Below, in pieces: positions 1 to 7,109 of a stretch of DNA of 9,892 nucleotides. The stretch comes from an uncultured Bacteroides sp. GTDB taxonomy: Bacteria > Bacteroidota > Bacteroidia > Bacteroidales > Bacteroidaceae. The first letter of the stretch is position 1, and each line of letters begins with the position of its first letter. Made by a program: the position numbers and the translations under genes. Where the stretch lies: NCBI GenBank assembly GCA_900551445.1, contig URWA01000047.1, positions 1 to 9,892 on the forward strand, in the 5' to 3' direction. The notes below the pieces were generated by a model, which searched no databases, was not told where the DNA came from, and saw only the letters and a program-made list of their open reading frames with translations.

Positions 1-53
1 TTGAGTATTAATTGATAATAGCTGCTTTAGAGAATTTTCTCCGGACGGCAGTG
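1..53. mobile_element. End of an IS4-like insertion sequence running off the left edge
   Basis: Bases 1-53 are the exact reverse complement of 9840-9892. Read inward from position 53, the sequence begins CACTGCCGTCCGGAGAAAAT. This matches the right end of the complete IS at 1574-2881 (CACTGCTGTCCAAAGAAAAT) at 17 of 20 positions. It is therefore read as the tip of a related but distinct IS4-family element whose body lies outside the window. No transposase reading frame is visible in this short piece. Confidence 0.75.
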
Positions 54-289
54 AATGAATATGATAAAAACAAGAGCGTGCAATCCTTTTATTTTAGGTT
101 TGTACAATTCTTTCCGTATTTATCACCAAAGAGGCTGTAAATCAATGGCTATCTACAAAGAGATGAAACATTCCATATAGTCTCCCATAAAAGACAGACT
201 ATCTTTATAATGAATGAAAATTATTCAGCATCACGCAATTAATTCAATCCGATTCATTACATTTACGGACGTTAATATACAAATAGTTC
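54..289. other. AT-rich intergenic stretch, no convincing gene
   Basis: Between the IS end and the first gene I see no convincing gene. An open frame from 55 to 180 could encode 41 residues and another from 54 to 140 could encode 28. Neither has a ribosome-binding site or a recognisable product, and the second may be the tail of a gene cut by the IS. A near-match to the Bacteroidota -7 box, TACATTTA (258-265; consensus TAnnTTTG), lies 24 bases upstream of the ATG at 290 and could drive that gene. Confidence 0.4.
177..202. terminator. Possible hairpin, weak terminator candidate
   Basis: ATAGTCT (177-183) and AGACTAT (196-202) form a perfect 7-bp stem around a 12-base loop. The sequence after it (CTTTATAATG) is only moderately T-rich, so termination is uncertain. 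It would suit transcription entering from the left, before the gene at 290. Confidence 0.25.
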
Positions 290-1012
290 ATGAAATTACG
301 ATTGAAAAAAGCCATATTTACATTGATATTCAGTATAGCTACCCTTTTGTGTTACGGACAATCCTTTCTTTCTGAATATCCAAAACTCACCACCCAAAAT
401 CTGGATGAGTTCTTTATAGATTGGAAATCATATTCAGATAGCATAGCATCAAAAGCAACGAAATATAACGATTTGATTGATAGTATTCAAGGCATCGAGT
501 ATGCTCCCAAGATGCCGCAAGAGGATCCGTCACGATACTTTGTGCTTCCACAATACATCAAAATCGAAAGGTACTATATGGATGTTGACACGGTAGTGGC
601 AAAAATTGATTTAGGTTTTCCTTCCTTTATTCCGGATTTAAAGGATAACCAATACACCGTGGACAGTATAACTCCGATTCCACCTCAGTCTGACAAGATA
701 TTATATCTGACTTCAGATATTTATAAAGTTTTGTCTGAATTTGCTGGTGGACTAAAAAAACGGAAGAAAACAACCAAAATCAATGAAAGCCATATACAAG
801 AATTAAAGAAATACATATCGGTAGAGTATGGACATTGGGGCGGATATTGGTGGTTCACCTCGTTTCCTGCAATTACTGGAATTTGTTATACCAACAACCT
901 GATAGCAGTTATGAGAAGAACCAGTTGGAGTACCGGCGATGTAATATGGTATACAAAAGTAAATGATAAATTTGTAAGGCAACCAGTCCCTGTTTGCGAA
1001 TGGGTTGAATGA
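290..1012 (+). CDS. Secreted protein of unknown function (240 aa)
   Basis: I do not recognise the family. The first ~24 residues form a signal peptide: basic MKLRLKK, then a hydrophobic stretch ending ATLLCYGQ. Cys21 is preceded by Leu rather than Gly or Ala, so it is a poor lipobox and ordinary export to the periplasm is more likely. The mature part is polar and rich in Asp, Ser and Tyr. It ends in an aromatic region (EYGHWGGYWWF, then ICYTNNLIAVMRR, near residues 180-210) that looks like a small folded domain of beta strands. The ATG at 290 is chosen because the signal peptide starts there. The gene is AT-rich, unlike the core genes at 4100-8370, and converges on the disrupted gene at 1139-1600. 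A role cannot be assigned. Confidence 0.75.
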   Translation: MKLRLKKAIFTLIFSIATLLCYGQSFLSEYPKLTTQNLDEFFIDWKSYSDSIASKATKYNDLIDSIQGIEYAPKMPQEDPSRYFVLPQYIKIERYYMDVDTVVAKIDLGFPSFIPDLKDNQYTVDSITPIPPQSDKILYLTSDIYKVLSEFAGGLKKRKKTTKINESHIQELKKYISVEYGHWGGYWWFTSFPAITGICYTNNLIAVMRRTSWSTGDVIWYTKVNDKFVRQPVPVCEWVE

Positions 1013-1080
1013 AAGAATAATCACACGAATAGATATTTCCAAGGTTATGGCCGTCATAAGTCCACTCGTATGTAATCATC

Positions 1081-1097
1081 ATTTGTATAGTACAAAT
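1081..1097. terminator. Palindrome between convergent genes, possible bidirectional terminator
   Basis: ATTTGTA (1081-1087) and TACAAAT (1091-1097) are perfect reverse complements around TAG. The hairpin lies between the stop at 1012 (+) and the stop at 1139 (-), where a shared terminator would be expected. It is AT-rich with no long T run on either side, so support is weak. The rest of 1013-1138 shows no gene. Confidence 0.3.
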
Positions 1098-1138
1098 TAT
1101 TCCTTATCTCGCACCAATTCATATTATGCTCTTATTAT

Positions 1139-1600
1139 TCATTGTATCATTGATTGTATTTTTGCTATGACTTCCTGATTAATATCTTCAGGTATCTTCA
1201 CTTCTCCAAATGTGACTCTTCTGTCTTTAGGATATTTATTCCCCCAGATTACAGACTCAAGAGAATTGTAAAGAATTTCTATACTTGACACATCATTTAA
1301 TCCCTTATCACAATAATTACTCAGAGCTCTATTAAACAATGAAAATAGCAGTGAGTCAACACGTATTCCCATAGTCGTTTCACTCCATTTTGACATACAT
1401 GAGTATACCAATATGTCTTTTTCGTTATAGACGACCTGTTCAAATTTCCCGTCAGGATATAGTTTCAACGTATCTTTACAATTTATATCGCTCACATATA
1501 TACCTGCAGGAGATTTTATAGACTGATGTCCTATTCGGATAAAGAGATATAATCCTAATATAATAAGTAATGGCACTACTGTCCAAAGAAATTTTCCCAT
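1139..1600 (-). pseudogene. Small membrane-anchored protein, 5' end replaced by IS insertion
   Basis: This open frame encodes 153 residues. There is a hydrophobic anchor (VPLLIILGLYLFI) near the N-terminus and a polar domain of about 120 residues that I do not recognise; the motif YPDGKF and a Cys pair are visible. The first nine codons (MGKFLWTVV) come from the IS4-family end, not from the native gene. Removing the IS and one 9-bp target copy restores a continuous frame that starts at the ATG complementary to 2927-2929. It begins MINYTIKKSFMVIPLLIILG and encodes 157 residues. The insertion therefore exchanged 16 native codons for IS-derived ones but kept the hydrophobic segment in frame. Transcription leaving the IS on the same strand could still express the fusion. 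Whether it is made or works is unknown. Confidence 0.7.
1565..1573. repeat. Left target-site duplication of the IS
   Basis: AAGTAATGG directly abuts the IS tip at 1574 and is repeated exactly at 2882-2890 beyond the other tip. A 9-bp direct repeat is within the range produced by IS4-family elements. It shows that the element is complete and arrived by simple transposition. Confidence 0.9.
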
Positions 1601-2754
1601 AGAGTCAACTGACCATCATCGGAGTTTTTCATCGGACGTTTTGGTTTAACGAATAGTTCGCCTAAGGGTTTCCTCTCGAAGAGAACTTTCCCTATAGCGG
1701 ACGATAAAATATAAAGATCTTGATCGACATGATACACTTTCTTTGCAATGGCAAGCAGCAGATAGTCGCAGATGGCAATCCAAATCTGCGAGAAAACCGC
1801 ATTCTGGCTCGTACCATAGAACGACTTGATATGCAGCCGCTGCTTTATCCATTTGAAGAAACATTCCACCTGCCAGCGTTACCTATAGAGTTCTGCGATA
1901 GTCAGGTAGGAGTGGGTGAAGTCGTTGGTCAGGAATCTATAGACATTGCCTGTAGCATAATCTTCATAAACGACCATACGGAGAGTTTCAGGATACCACT
2001 TGGAGGTTCTAGGACCGGTAAGTCTGATTACAGAGTCACTAATAACACCAGTGTGCTTGTCAACGAGGCGTTCTTCCACCACTTCATACTTCATGTTGTC
2101 CTTGGCTCTTGTTACGAAGAACGCCTGCTGACGATGGAAGTGGTTGAACAACTGCCTGAAGTCAACATAGCCCTTATCCATGAGATAGTAACTGCCCGGC
2201 TCTACAGGAATCAGGCTCATAGCCTTGGAGTCGTGGACAGCAGCCTCTGTCAGATAGATGAAGGTTGGTATGGAACCACGCCAATCCAACAGCGTATGCA
2301 TCTTCACTCCACCTTTGTCATGATGCAGGCGTGCCCACGGACAGAGCTGAAGGCACAACTTAATTGTACTGCGATCAAAGGCATATACGATGCCGTCCAC
2401 GTCAAGTCGGGAAGGCTCATTCTGATACAGTTCCCTTGCCCAGGCAATCAGAATCTGCCCAAAGTCATAGTATATACGCCAGTCCTTTGTCTCATTAATA
2501 TGGGCCAAGGTAGAACGCTGGATATACTTTATCCCACTCGAATAGAGTTTGGAAGACAGTGCAACCAGTGTTGCATCAATGCTGCGGAGGCTAATCTGGT
2601 CGGTGAACTGGGCAAAGCTCATCACCAAGAACTGGTCTCTGCATTTGAACCCGATGGCATGTCTGTTGCCATTGTATCTCTTTACGCATTTGTCGAACTC
2701 ATATCTTGGTATGAGCGACATAATCTGAGCGAATACGGTCTTTCCCTGATTCAT
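1576..2754 (-). pseudogene. IS4-family transposase with in-frame nonsense codon
   Basis: The frame encodes a DDE transposase of about 392 codons that would cut and join the IS ends. The start MNQGKTVFAQ (ATG at 2754) fits the family and lies about 27 bases below a TACTTTTG -7 box. The upstream ATG at 2829 would precede that box. The N-terminal region SLIPRYEFDKCVKRY is typical of IS4 relatives. The catalytic centre shows the first Asp in IVYAFDRST, the second Asp in LMDKGYVDF and the Glu in RWQVECFFKWIK. A TAA at 1879-1881 replaces the expected Gln between ELYR and RWQVE, within the Y(2)R(3)E(6)K motif. The shortened product lacks the catalytic Glu. The frame continues intact to the TAG at 1576-1578, so one CAA to TAA change accounts for the damage. 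Without suppression this copy should not transpose by itself, though a related transposase might move it. Confidence 0.9.
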
Positions 2755-2781
2755 GATTTCTGCCTCTTGCAATACGATTTG

Positions 2782-2789
2782 CAAAAGTA
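2782..2789 (-). promoter_or_regulatory. -7 box of the transposase promoter
   Basis: On the minus strand the sequence is TACTTTTG, an exact match to the Bacteroidota -7 consensus TAnnTTTG. It places the transcript start near 2775 and supports the ATG at 2754. No clear TTTG -33 element is seen about 20 bases upstream. Confidence 0.55.
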
Positions 2790-2881
2790 AAAAATCAAAT
2801 CTCGAAAAAATAATATTCGCGTAACTCATTGTAAACGATTAATTTAAATCATGTCTAAGATATTTTCTTTGGACAGCAGTG

Positions 2882-2890
2882 AAGTAATGG
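2882..2890. repeat. Right target-site duplication of the IS
   Basis: AAGTAATGG is an exact copy of 1565-1573. It forms codons of the small disrupted gene (CCA TTA CTT on the minus strand), which is why removing one copy restores the frame. Confidence 0.9.
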
Positions 2891-2929
2891 TATTACCATG
2901 AATGATTTTTTTATTGTGTAGTTTATCAT
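2882..2929 (-). pseudogene. Detached 5' end of the IS-disrupted membrane gene
   Basis: Sixteen codons, starting at the ATG complementary to 2927-2929 and reading MINYTIKKSFMVIPLL, continue in frame with the larger part at 1139-1564 once the IS and one target copy are removed. As it stands the frame runs eight codons into the IS (HCCPKKIS) and stops. The basic residues followed by a hydrophobic run make this the native membrane anchor or signal. No TAnnTTTG box was found upstream on the minus strand. Confidence 0.7.
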
Positions 2930-3106
2930 ACTGTACTGATTATTTTCATTATATAATAACTACATGAGGGGCTTTACCAATCTTCTATTTTAAGGTCAGA
3001 CAGCGATTCACAAATCTACAAAACATTCTCCATAATCTTCCCTAACGCACCGTTAATCTTTGGAATGAAATTCTTCTGAATCACCCCATTAGTCGCGCAA
3101 ATTTCA
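2930..3106. other. Intergenic stretch with a possible minus-strand gene remnant
   Basis: There is no full gene here. On the minus strand an open frame from 3117 to the TAG at 3016-3018 reads as a protein tail, including NGVIQKNFIPKINGALGK. It has a plausible amino-acid composition but only 33 codons and no start with a ribosome-binding site. It could be the end of a lost gene or chance. The -7 box of the plus-strand gene at 3139 overlaps its upstream end. Confidence 0.2.
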
Positions 3107-3114
3107 TATTTTTG
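3107..3114 (+). promoter_or_regulatory. -7 box upstream of the membrane-protein gene
   Basis: TATTTTTG matches TAnnTTTG exactly. It predicts a transcript start near 3121 and a leader of about 18 bases to the ATG at 3139. This argues against the TTG at 3112 as the start codon, since that lies within the box. A -33 element is not evident. Confidence 0.5.
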
Positions 3115-3138
3115 CCATTATATAAAGTGGAAACAGCC

Positions 3139-3954
3139 ATGACGCCGAACAGGATAAAGAAATCACCGCCAACCAGCAATTGGGTCATTGTACAATATTG
3201 CTCCGCCCTCATCCTATCGGCATCCATCCTCTTGTTGTGGATAGACACATTCGTAGGAATACTGGTTGCCGTACTGGCTTTCCTGCTCCTTCTGCCGGCG
3301 CTGATTGTGTCTGTCATTTCCTTTTTTACCTCTCTGTCCTACCGCACATCCCACAAACGGACGCTATTGATATGGCATCTAGCCAATATCCTTATCTTCC
3401 TTCTGTGGCTCTACAATCCCAACGACAAGTGCAACGCCCGCATCATGGAAGAGCATTATCTGAAATATCATACACAAATGGACCACCTGTATCGCAACGT
3501 GTACCACCGATTGAAACCGGGGTGCCGCATTTACCTGGAATTTGAGAAGGGGAAAATCTCCCTCTTTCAGGTCCGGACAGAGGATGAACAGGGAGGATAC
3601 AAGAAGGACTCGGGCAAAGAAGATGTGGATTCGCTGCTTATCCTGTCAGGTCTGGACAGGAAGGACCTGGATTACATCGAGGATGCGTTGGACGATATGC
3701 ACTGTATTTCCCTGTCGGTGATGTCATCGCCCGAGAAGCCTTATGAAATCGGATTCAGGCGGGTACTCCTCGATAAATATGACTATCGGATTTATCCCAA
3801 GGCCCTGACTCCTGAAGAACAGGACACAATCGGTTCAGATCCGGGAAACATTCTATACTCTCCGCAAGTGGTATTCCGATATAACACAGGGGCCATCGGC
3901 AACTGGAACTTCCCGGGCAAGGAAGAATATCTGCAGTCAAGGGAAAAGGGATGA
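3139..3954 (+). CDS. Inner-membrane protein of unknown function, three helices (271 aa)
   Basis: I do not recognise the family. After a short basic N-terminus there are three hydrophobic helices at roughly residues 15-35, 37-63 and 75-92. A soluble C-terminal domain of about 175 residues follows, rich in charged residues and containing HLYRNVYHRLKPG, SLLILSGLDRKDLDYIEDAL and YDYRIYPKALTPEEQ. The latter part looks like a sensor or binding domain held at the membrane; whether it faces the cytoplasm or periplasm cannot be told. The ATG at 3139 is preferred over the in-frame TTG at 3112, because the latter overlaps the -7 box. The gene appears to be transcribed alone: the next gene is 161 bases away and has its own -7 box. 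Confidence 0.75.
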   Translation: MTPNRIKKSPPTSNWVIVQYCSALILSASILLLWIDTFVGILVAVLAFLLLLPALIVSVISFFTSLSYRTSHKRTLLIWHLANILIFLLWLYNPNDKCNARIMEEHYLKYHTQMDHLYRNVYHRLKPGCRIYLEFEKGKISLFQVRTEDEQGGYKKDSGKEDVDSLLILSGLDRKDLDYIEDALDDMHCISLSVMSSPEKPYEIGFRRVLLDKYDYRIYPKALTPEEQDTIGSDPGNILYSPQVVFRYNTGAIGNWNFPGKEEYLQSREKG

Positions 3955-3998
3955 AATGAGAAATAAGTCCTTCACCCTTTCCTCGCATTTTTTAAACT
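3942..3998 (+). terminator. Weak terminator candidate after the membrane-protein gene
   Basis: GGAAAAGGG (3942-3950) can pair with CCCTTTCC (3975-3982), with one bulged base and a long loop. It is followed by T-rich sequence (ATTTTTTAAACTTTT). The long loop makes it a weak case. Confidence 0.25.
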
Positions 3999-4055
3999 TT
4001 TTGATAATTAATGTTTACAGAAAATCTGAGGAGAAAAAACATCTCCTGGATTTTG

Positions 4056-4063
4056 TATTTTTG
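4056..4063 (+). promoter_or_regulatory. -7 box of the DUF3943 gene
   Basis: TATTTTTG is an exact TAnnTTTG match, 52 bases before the ATG at 4116. The transcript would start near 4070, inside the palindrome at 4066-4078. No clear -33 TTTG is present. Confidence 0.5.
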
Positions 4064-4065
4064 CG

Positions 4066-4078
4066 CACGGTAACCGTG
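4066..4078. promoter_or_regulatory. Perfect 13-base palindrome at the predicted transcript start
   Basis: CACGGT-A-ACCGTG has 6-bp arms around one central base. It begins three bases after the -7 box, so it spans the expected start of transcription. This is the position of a repressor operator; it could also form a small 5' hairpin in the leader. No regulator gene is adjacent. Confidence 0.4.
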
Positions 4079-4115
4079 TTCCTGCGCGTACAGGGATACA
4101 AGAAGGAGACAAGAG

Positions 4116-5690
4116 ATGAAAAAAGAGAGTTTAAGTATAGGCACACTGTCATGTCGGTGGATTCGGTGGGGTATACTGCTGATGATATTATTTTTCGGAA
4201 TGCCCCGCTTGCAGGCGGGTGTCCCGTTTACCCTCGATTCCACACTTTGGCAGGACAGCCTGTTCCATTACAAAGAACCCGCACCGACTCCCAAGAAATC
4301 GTTTGTGAGGGCGGCTGGCGAGGTATTCGGCCTGAACATCGGACTCTGGGCATTCGACCGCTATGTCTTGAAGGGGCATTATGCCTATATCTCCCTGAAA
4401 ACCATCGGACAAAACTTCAAACACGGGTTTGAATGGGACAATGACCACCTGAACACGAACATGTTCGCCCATCCGTACAACGGCTCCTTGTACTTCAATG
4501 CGGGCAGGTCGAACGGGTTTAACTTCTGGCAATCGGAACTTTTTGCCATCGGCGGAAGTGCCATGTGGGAGCTGTTCATGGAACGGGAATATCCTTCTAC
4601 GAACGACATCATCGCCACACCGGTGGGAGGTGCGGCCTTGGGGGAAGTGTTCTACCGGACTTCCGACCGGGTGCTAGACGACCGCAGTTCCGGGGCCGAA
4701 CGTGTGGGACGCGAAGTGGCTGCCTTTGTATTGTCGCCCATGAGAGGCATCACGCGGGTGATTACCGGAAAAGCCTGGCAGAAAAGTCCCGTTTCCGGGC
4801 GGGAGTTTGGGAGACCGCCGTTGAATCTTGAACTTTCGCTGGGCACGCGCATCCTGTTGTATCACGATGACCGTCGTATCACCCGTGCGGGAGCCAGCGC
4901 ACGCTTGCACATGGAATACGGCGACCCCTTCACCGATTCAAAGATTCCCTATGAGTATTTCTCCTGCCTGGCCGAATTGAACATGATGAAATCGCAGCCC
5001 TTGTTGAGCCGGGTGGAAATCATCGGCAGACTATGGTCCAAGGAGCTGGTCGACACCCGGAGATGCGACCTCTCGGTGGGATTGTTCCAGCATTTCGACT
5101 TTTTCGACTCGGATACCATCAGCAACTACAGTCCCAATGCGCTGGAGCCTTGCGTGGTCCCTTACAAGTTGGGTACTCCGGCCTCAGTAGGAGGAGGTGC
5201 CCTGTTCCGTTACCAGGACCACCGTTCCCGGATGCTGGCGTCGCTCCATCTGAACGGAGTCATCCTGGGAGGTATCCTGAGTGACTATTACCGCTATTAT
5301 CACCGCAACTACAACTGGGCTTCCGGCTTTTCTATAAAGTTCGGCCTCAAGGGTGCTTTCCTGCACGACAGGCTGTCGTTTGCGATTAACAACCAATTCT
5401 ACAAGTTTTATACCCGAAACGCCAACGGCTCCAACATCGACTGGTCTGCCACGCCGGGAGGAAAGCCGGTCAATGTGAACGGCGATGAGTCAATCGGGAC
5501 TTTCTCCCACTGGGAGGGGCAGCTCACTTACAGACTGATAAAGTCTTTGTCGCTTACCGCCAGATTTGACCTCTATAAAAGAAGCACGTATTACATGGGT
5601 GACTTAAAATATGAATATGGAACGACATACAACTGGTTTGTCGACAGCAAGCAGCAGAGTTTCCAGTTTCTGCTGACGTACACGCTGTGA
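4116..5690 (+). CDS. DUF3943 family outer-membrane-type protein (524 aa)
   Basis: The protein starts with an export signal (about residues 1-35, hydrophobic GILLMILFFGM, cleaved near LQA-GVPF). The region around residues 60-170 carries the DUF3943 pattern: AGEVFGLNIGLWAFDRY, then GFEWDNDHLNTNMFAHPYNG, GRSNGFNFWQSELFAIGGS and TPVGGAALGEVFYR. The rest alternates polar and hydrophobic residues with many aromatics and ends FQFLLTYTL, as expected for an outer-membrane beta barrel. The molecular function of DUF3943 proteins is unknown to me. A good ribosome-binding site, AAGGAG (4103-4108), sits seven bases before the ATG, which is unusual for this group and fixes the start. Upstream are a -7 box and a palindrome at the transcript start, so the gene may be regulated by a repressor or by leader structure. 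It appears intact. Confidence 0.85.
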   Translation: MKKESLSIGTLSCRWIRWGILLMILFFGMPRLQAGVPFTLDSTLWQDSLFHYKEPAPTPKKSFVRAAGEVFGLNIGLWAFDRYVLKGHYAYISLKTIGQNFKHGFEWDNDHLNTNMFAHPYNGSLYFNAGRSNGFNFWQSELFAIGGSAMWELFMEREYPSTNDIIATPVGGAALGEVFYRTSDRVLDDRSSGAERVGREVAAFVLSPMRGITRVITGKAWQKSPVSGREFGRPPLNLELSLGTRILLYHDDRRITRAGASARLHMEYGDPFTDSKIPYEYFSCLAELNMMKSQPLLSRVEIIGRLWSKELVDTRRCDLSVGLFQHFDFFDSDTISNYSPNALEPCVVPYKLGTPASVGGGALFRYQDHRSRMLASLHLNGVILGGILSDYYRYYHRNYNWASGFSIKFGLKGAFLHDRLSFAINNQFYKFYTRNANGSNIDWSATPGGKPVNVNGDESIGTFSHWEGQLTYRLIKSLSLTARFDLYKRSTYYMGDLKYEYGTTYNWFVDSKQQSFQFLLTYTL

Positions 5691-5761
5691 GAAGGCGACT
5701 GAAAGCATCCCTCCCGCACAAAAATCAGCGCCCGGACGGAAAAGTATGGACAAATTTTATG

Positions 5762-5769
5762 TACCTTTG
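5762..5769 (+). promoter_or_regulatory. -7 box of the exonuclease-ARH operon
   Basis: TACCTTTG matches TAnnTTTG, 21 bases before the ATG at 5791. The ATG at 5746 in the same frame lies upstream of this box, so it would not be on the transcript. The short leader is A-rich (AACGAAAAAAC) with no Shine-Dalgarno site, which is normal for Bacteroidota. Confidence 0.55.
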
Positions 5770-5790
5770 TATCCAAACCAACGAAAAAAC

Positions 5791-6282
5791 ATGGAAAACT
5801 TTGCCGCCATCGATTTTGAGACCGCCAACGGGGCCCGCAGCTCGGTATGCAGCGTGGGCGTGGTAGTGGTGCGCCACGGGGAAATCACCGACACATTCTA
5901 CTCGCTCATCCAGCCGGAACCCAACTACTACAGCCGTTTCAGCACGCAGGTACACGGACTCACCCGTGAGGATACCGACTGCGCACCCGTGTTCAGCCAG
6001 GTATGGGCACAGGTGGCCCCGCTGATTGAGGGACTCCCCCTCGTGGCCCACAACAAGGCGTTCGACGAAAGCTGCCTGAAAGCCGTCTTCCGGGTCTACC
6101 AGATGGACTATCCCGACTATGATTTCTATGACACGCTGGGCCCCTCCCGCCGCGCTTTCCCGTGGGCAGAGAACCACCAGCTGCACACCGTGGCCGCCCT
6201 CTGCGGATACGACCTGAAACAACATCATCACGCCCTGGCCGATGCAGAAGCCTGTGCGTGGATTGCCAGAGAAATTTTGTAA
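5791..6282 (+). CDS. DEDDh 3'-5' exonuclease, DnaQ-like (163 aa)
   Basis: This single-domain nuclease of the DnaQ/RNase T superfamily should remove nucleotides from 3' ends using two metal ions. All three motifs are present. Exo I is AAIDFET (Asp8, Glu10), Exo II is VAHNKAFD (Asp92), and Exo III is HHALADA (His146, Asp151). The Exo I motif starting only six residues in, together with the -7 box at 5762, supports the ATG at 5791 rather than 5746. At 163 residues it is a bare catalytic domain with no polymerase-binding tail. Stand-alone proteins of this kind in Bacteroidota are usually labelled polymerase III epsilon-like, but a direct role in replication is not shown. An ADP-ribosylglycohydrolase gene begins 17 bases downstream, so the two are probably one operon. 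Whether the substrate is DNA, RNA or a modified end cannot be told. Confidence 0.9.
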   Translation: MENFAAIDFETANGARSSVCSVGVVVVRHGEITDTFYSLIQPEPNYYSRFSTQVHGLTREDTDCAPVFSQVWAQVAPLIEGLPLVAHNKAFDESCLKAVFRVYQMDYPDYDFYDTLGPSRRAFPWAENHQLHTVAALCGYDLKQHHHALADAEACAWIAREIL

Positions 6283-6299
6283 CCTTATATTTTTACCTC

Positions 6300-7094
6300 A
6301 TGATTGGAAGCATCCTCGGCGACATCGTAGGCAGCGTCTACGAGTTCCATAACATCAAGACCAAGCAATTCCCCCTCCTCACCCCGCAAAAGGGATATAC
6401 CGACGACAGTATCCTGACCCTGGCCACGGCCGACTGGCTGCTGCACGGCGGGGACTGTGCGACGTATTATTTCCGTTATGCCACCCACTACCGGTGTCCA
6501 CTGGGCGGTTTCGGCGGACGTTTCCGCGAATGGCTCCGGCATGGACAGCAGACAGGAAAGCTCGTCCCCTACGGTAGCTGCGGCAACGGCTCGGCCATGC
6601 GCGTAGGGCCGGTGGGATGGGCGTTCCGCACGGAGGAAGAGACCCTGGAAGCAGCCCGCCTCTCCGCCGCCTGCACGCACAACCATCCGGAAGGCATCAA
6701 GGGAGCACAGGCCACGGCCCTCTGCATCTTCCTGGCCCGGCACGGAAAGAGTAAGGAAGAAATAAAAAATACTGTCGAAGCAAAATTCGACTACGACCTG
6801 AATTTCACCTGCGACGGCATCCGGGATACATACAAGTGGGACGCCACCTGTCAGGGCACCGTGCCCCAGGCCATCCGTGCCTTTCTGGACGGGACGGATT
6901 TGGAAGACTGCCTCCGCAACGCCGTTTCACTGGGCGGCGACAGCGACACGCTGGCCTGCATCACGGGCAGCATCGCTGAAGCGTCCTACGGCATATCCCC
7001 TGCCCTGCACGCACAGACGATGCGTTACCTGCCCGCAAATTTCCAGCAGACAGTGACGGAATTCGAAGGAAAATTCGGCCCTGAAACCGACTGA
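6300..7094 (+). CDS. ADP-ribosylglycohydrolase family protein (264 aa)
   Basis: This family (DraG/ARH) removes ADP-ribose from modified proteins or other targets in the cytoplasm, using two Mg ions. The metal-binding features are complete. They are GSILGDIVGSVYE at residues 3-15, the Thr-Asp-Asp of GYTDDSILT (34-36), and GGDSDTLACITGSIAEA (Asp214, Asp216, Thr217). The 264-residue length is usual for bacterial members. The ATG at 6300 is used because the conserved GDxxG begins directly after it; an in-frame ATG at 6162 would lie inside the exonuclease gene. Seventeen bases separate it from the exonuclease stop, so the two are likely co-transcribed. No ADP-ribosyltransferase is visible in the window, so the substrate is unknown. 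Confidence 0.9.
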   Translation: MIGSILGDIVGSVYEFHNIKTKQFPLLTPQKGYTDDSILTLATADWLLHGGDCATYYFRYATHYRCPLGGFGGRFREWLRHGQQTGKLVPYGSCGNGSAMRVGPVGWAFRTEEETLEAARLSAACTHNHPEGIKGAQATALCIFLARHGKSKEEIKNTVEAKFDYDLNFTCDGIRDTYKWDATCQGTVPQAIRAFLDGTDLEDCLRNAVSLGGDSDTLACITGSIAEASYGISPALHAQTMRYLPANFQQTVTEFEGKFGPETD

Positions 7095-7109
7095 ATTCCA
7101 CTGCCTAAA

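Larger units (their letters stand above)
1574..2881 (-). mobile_element. Complete IS4-family insertion sequence, 1308 bp
   Basis: The element is bounded by imperfect inverted ends, left CACTACTGTCCAAAGAAA (1574-1591) and right CACTGCTGTCCAAAGAAA (2864-2881), with 17 of 18 bases identical. The 9-bp target duplication AAGTAATGG lies outside both ends. It carries one transposase gene on the minus strand filling almost the whole element. The single mismatch in the ends falls in the transposase stop codon: reading on the minus strand the left end gives TAG where the right end has CAG. It sits inside the small gene whose parts are at 1139-1573 and 2882-2929. The IS ends at both window edges are related. 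Confidence 0.92.

Noticed and set aside
803..1057. Minus-strand 84-codon frame at the end of the first gene
   Set aside because: It mostly overlaps the secreted-protein gene antisense and has no start signal or recognisable motif.
1720..2790. A 356-codon plus-strand open frame across the IS
   Set aside because: It is antisense to the transposase, whose catalytic motifs are all on the minus strand.
5746..5790. Upstream ATG adding 15 residues to the exonuclease
   Set aside because: The -7 box at 5762-5769 lies within this extension, and the exonuclease fold starts at the ATG at 5791.
5725..6231. Minus-strand open frame of 168 codons
   Set aside because: It is antisense to the DEDDh exonuclease, which has all three motifs.
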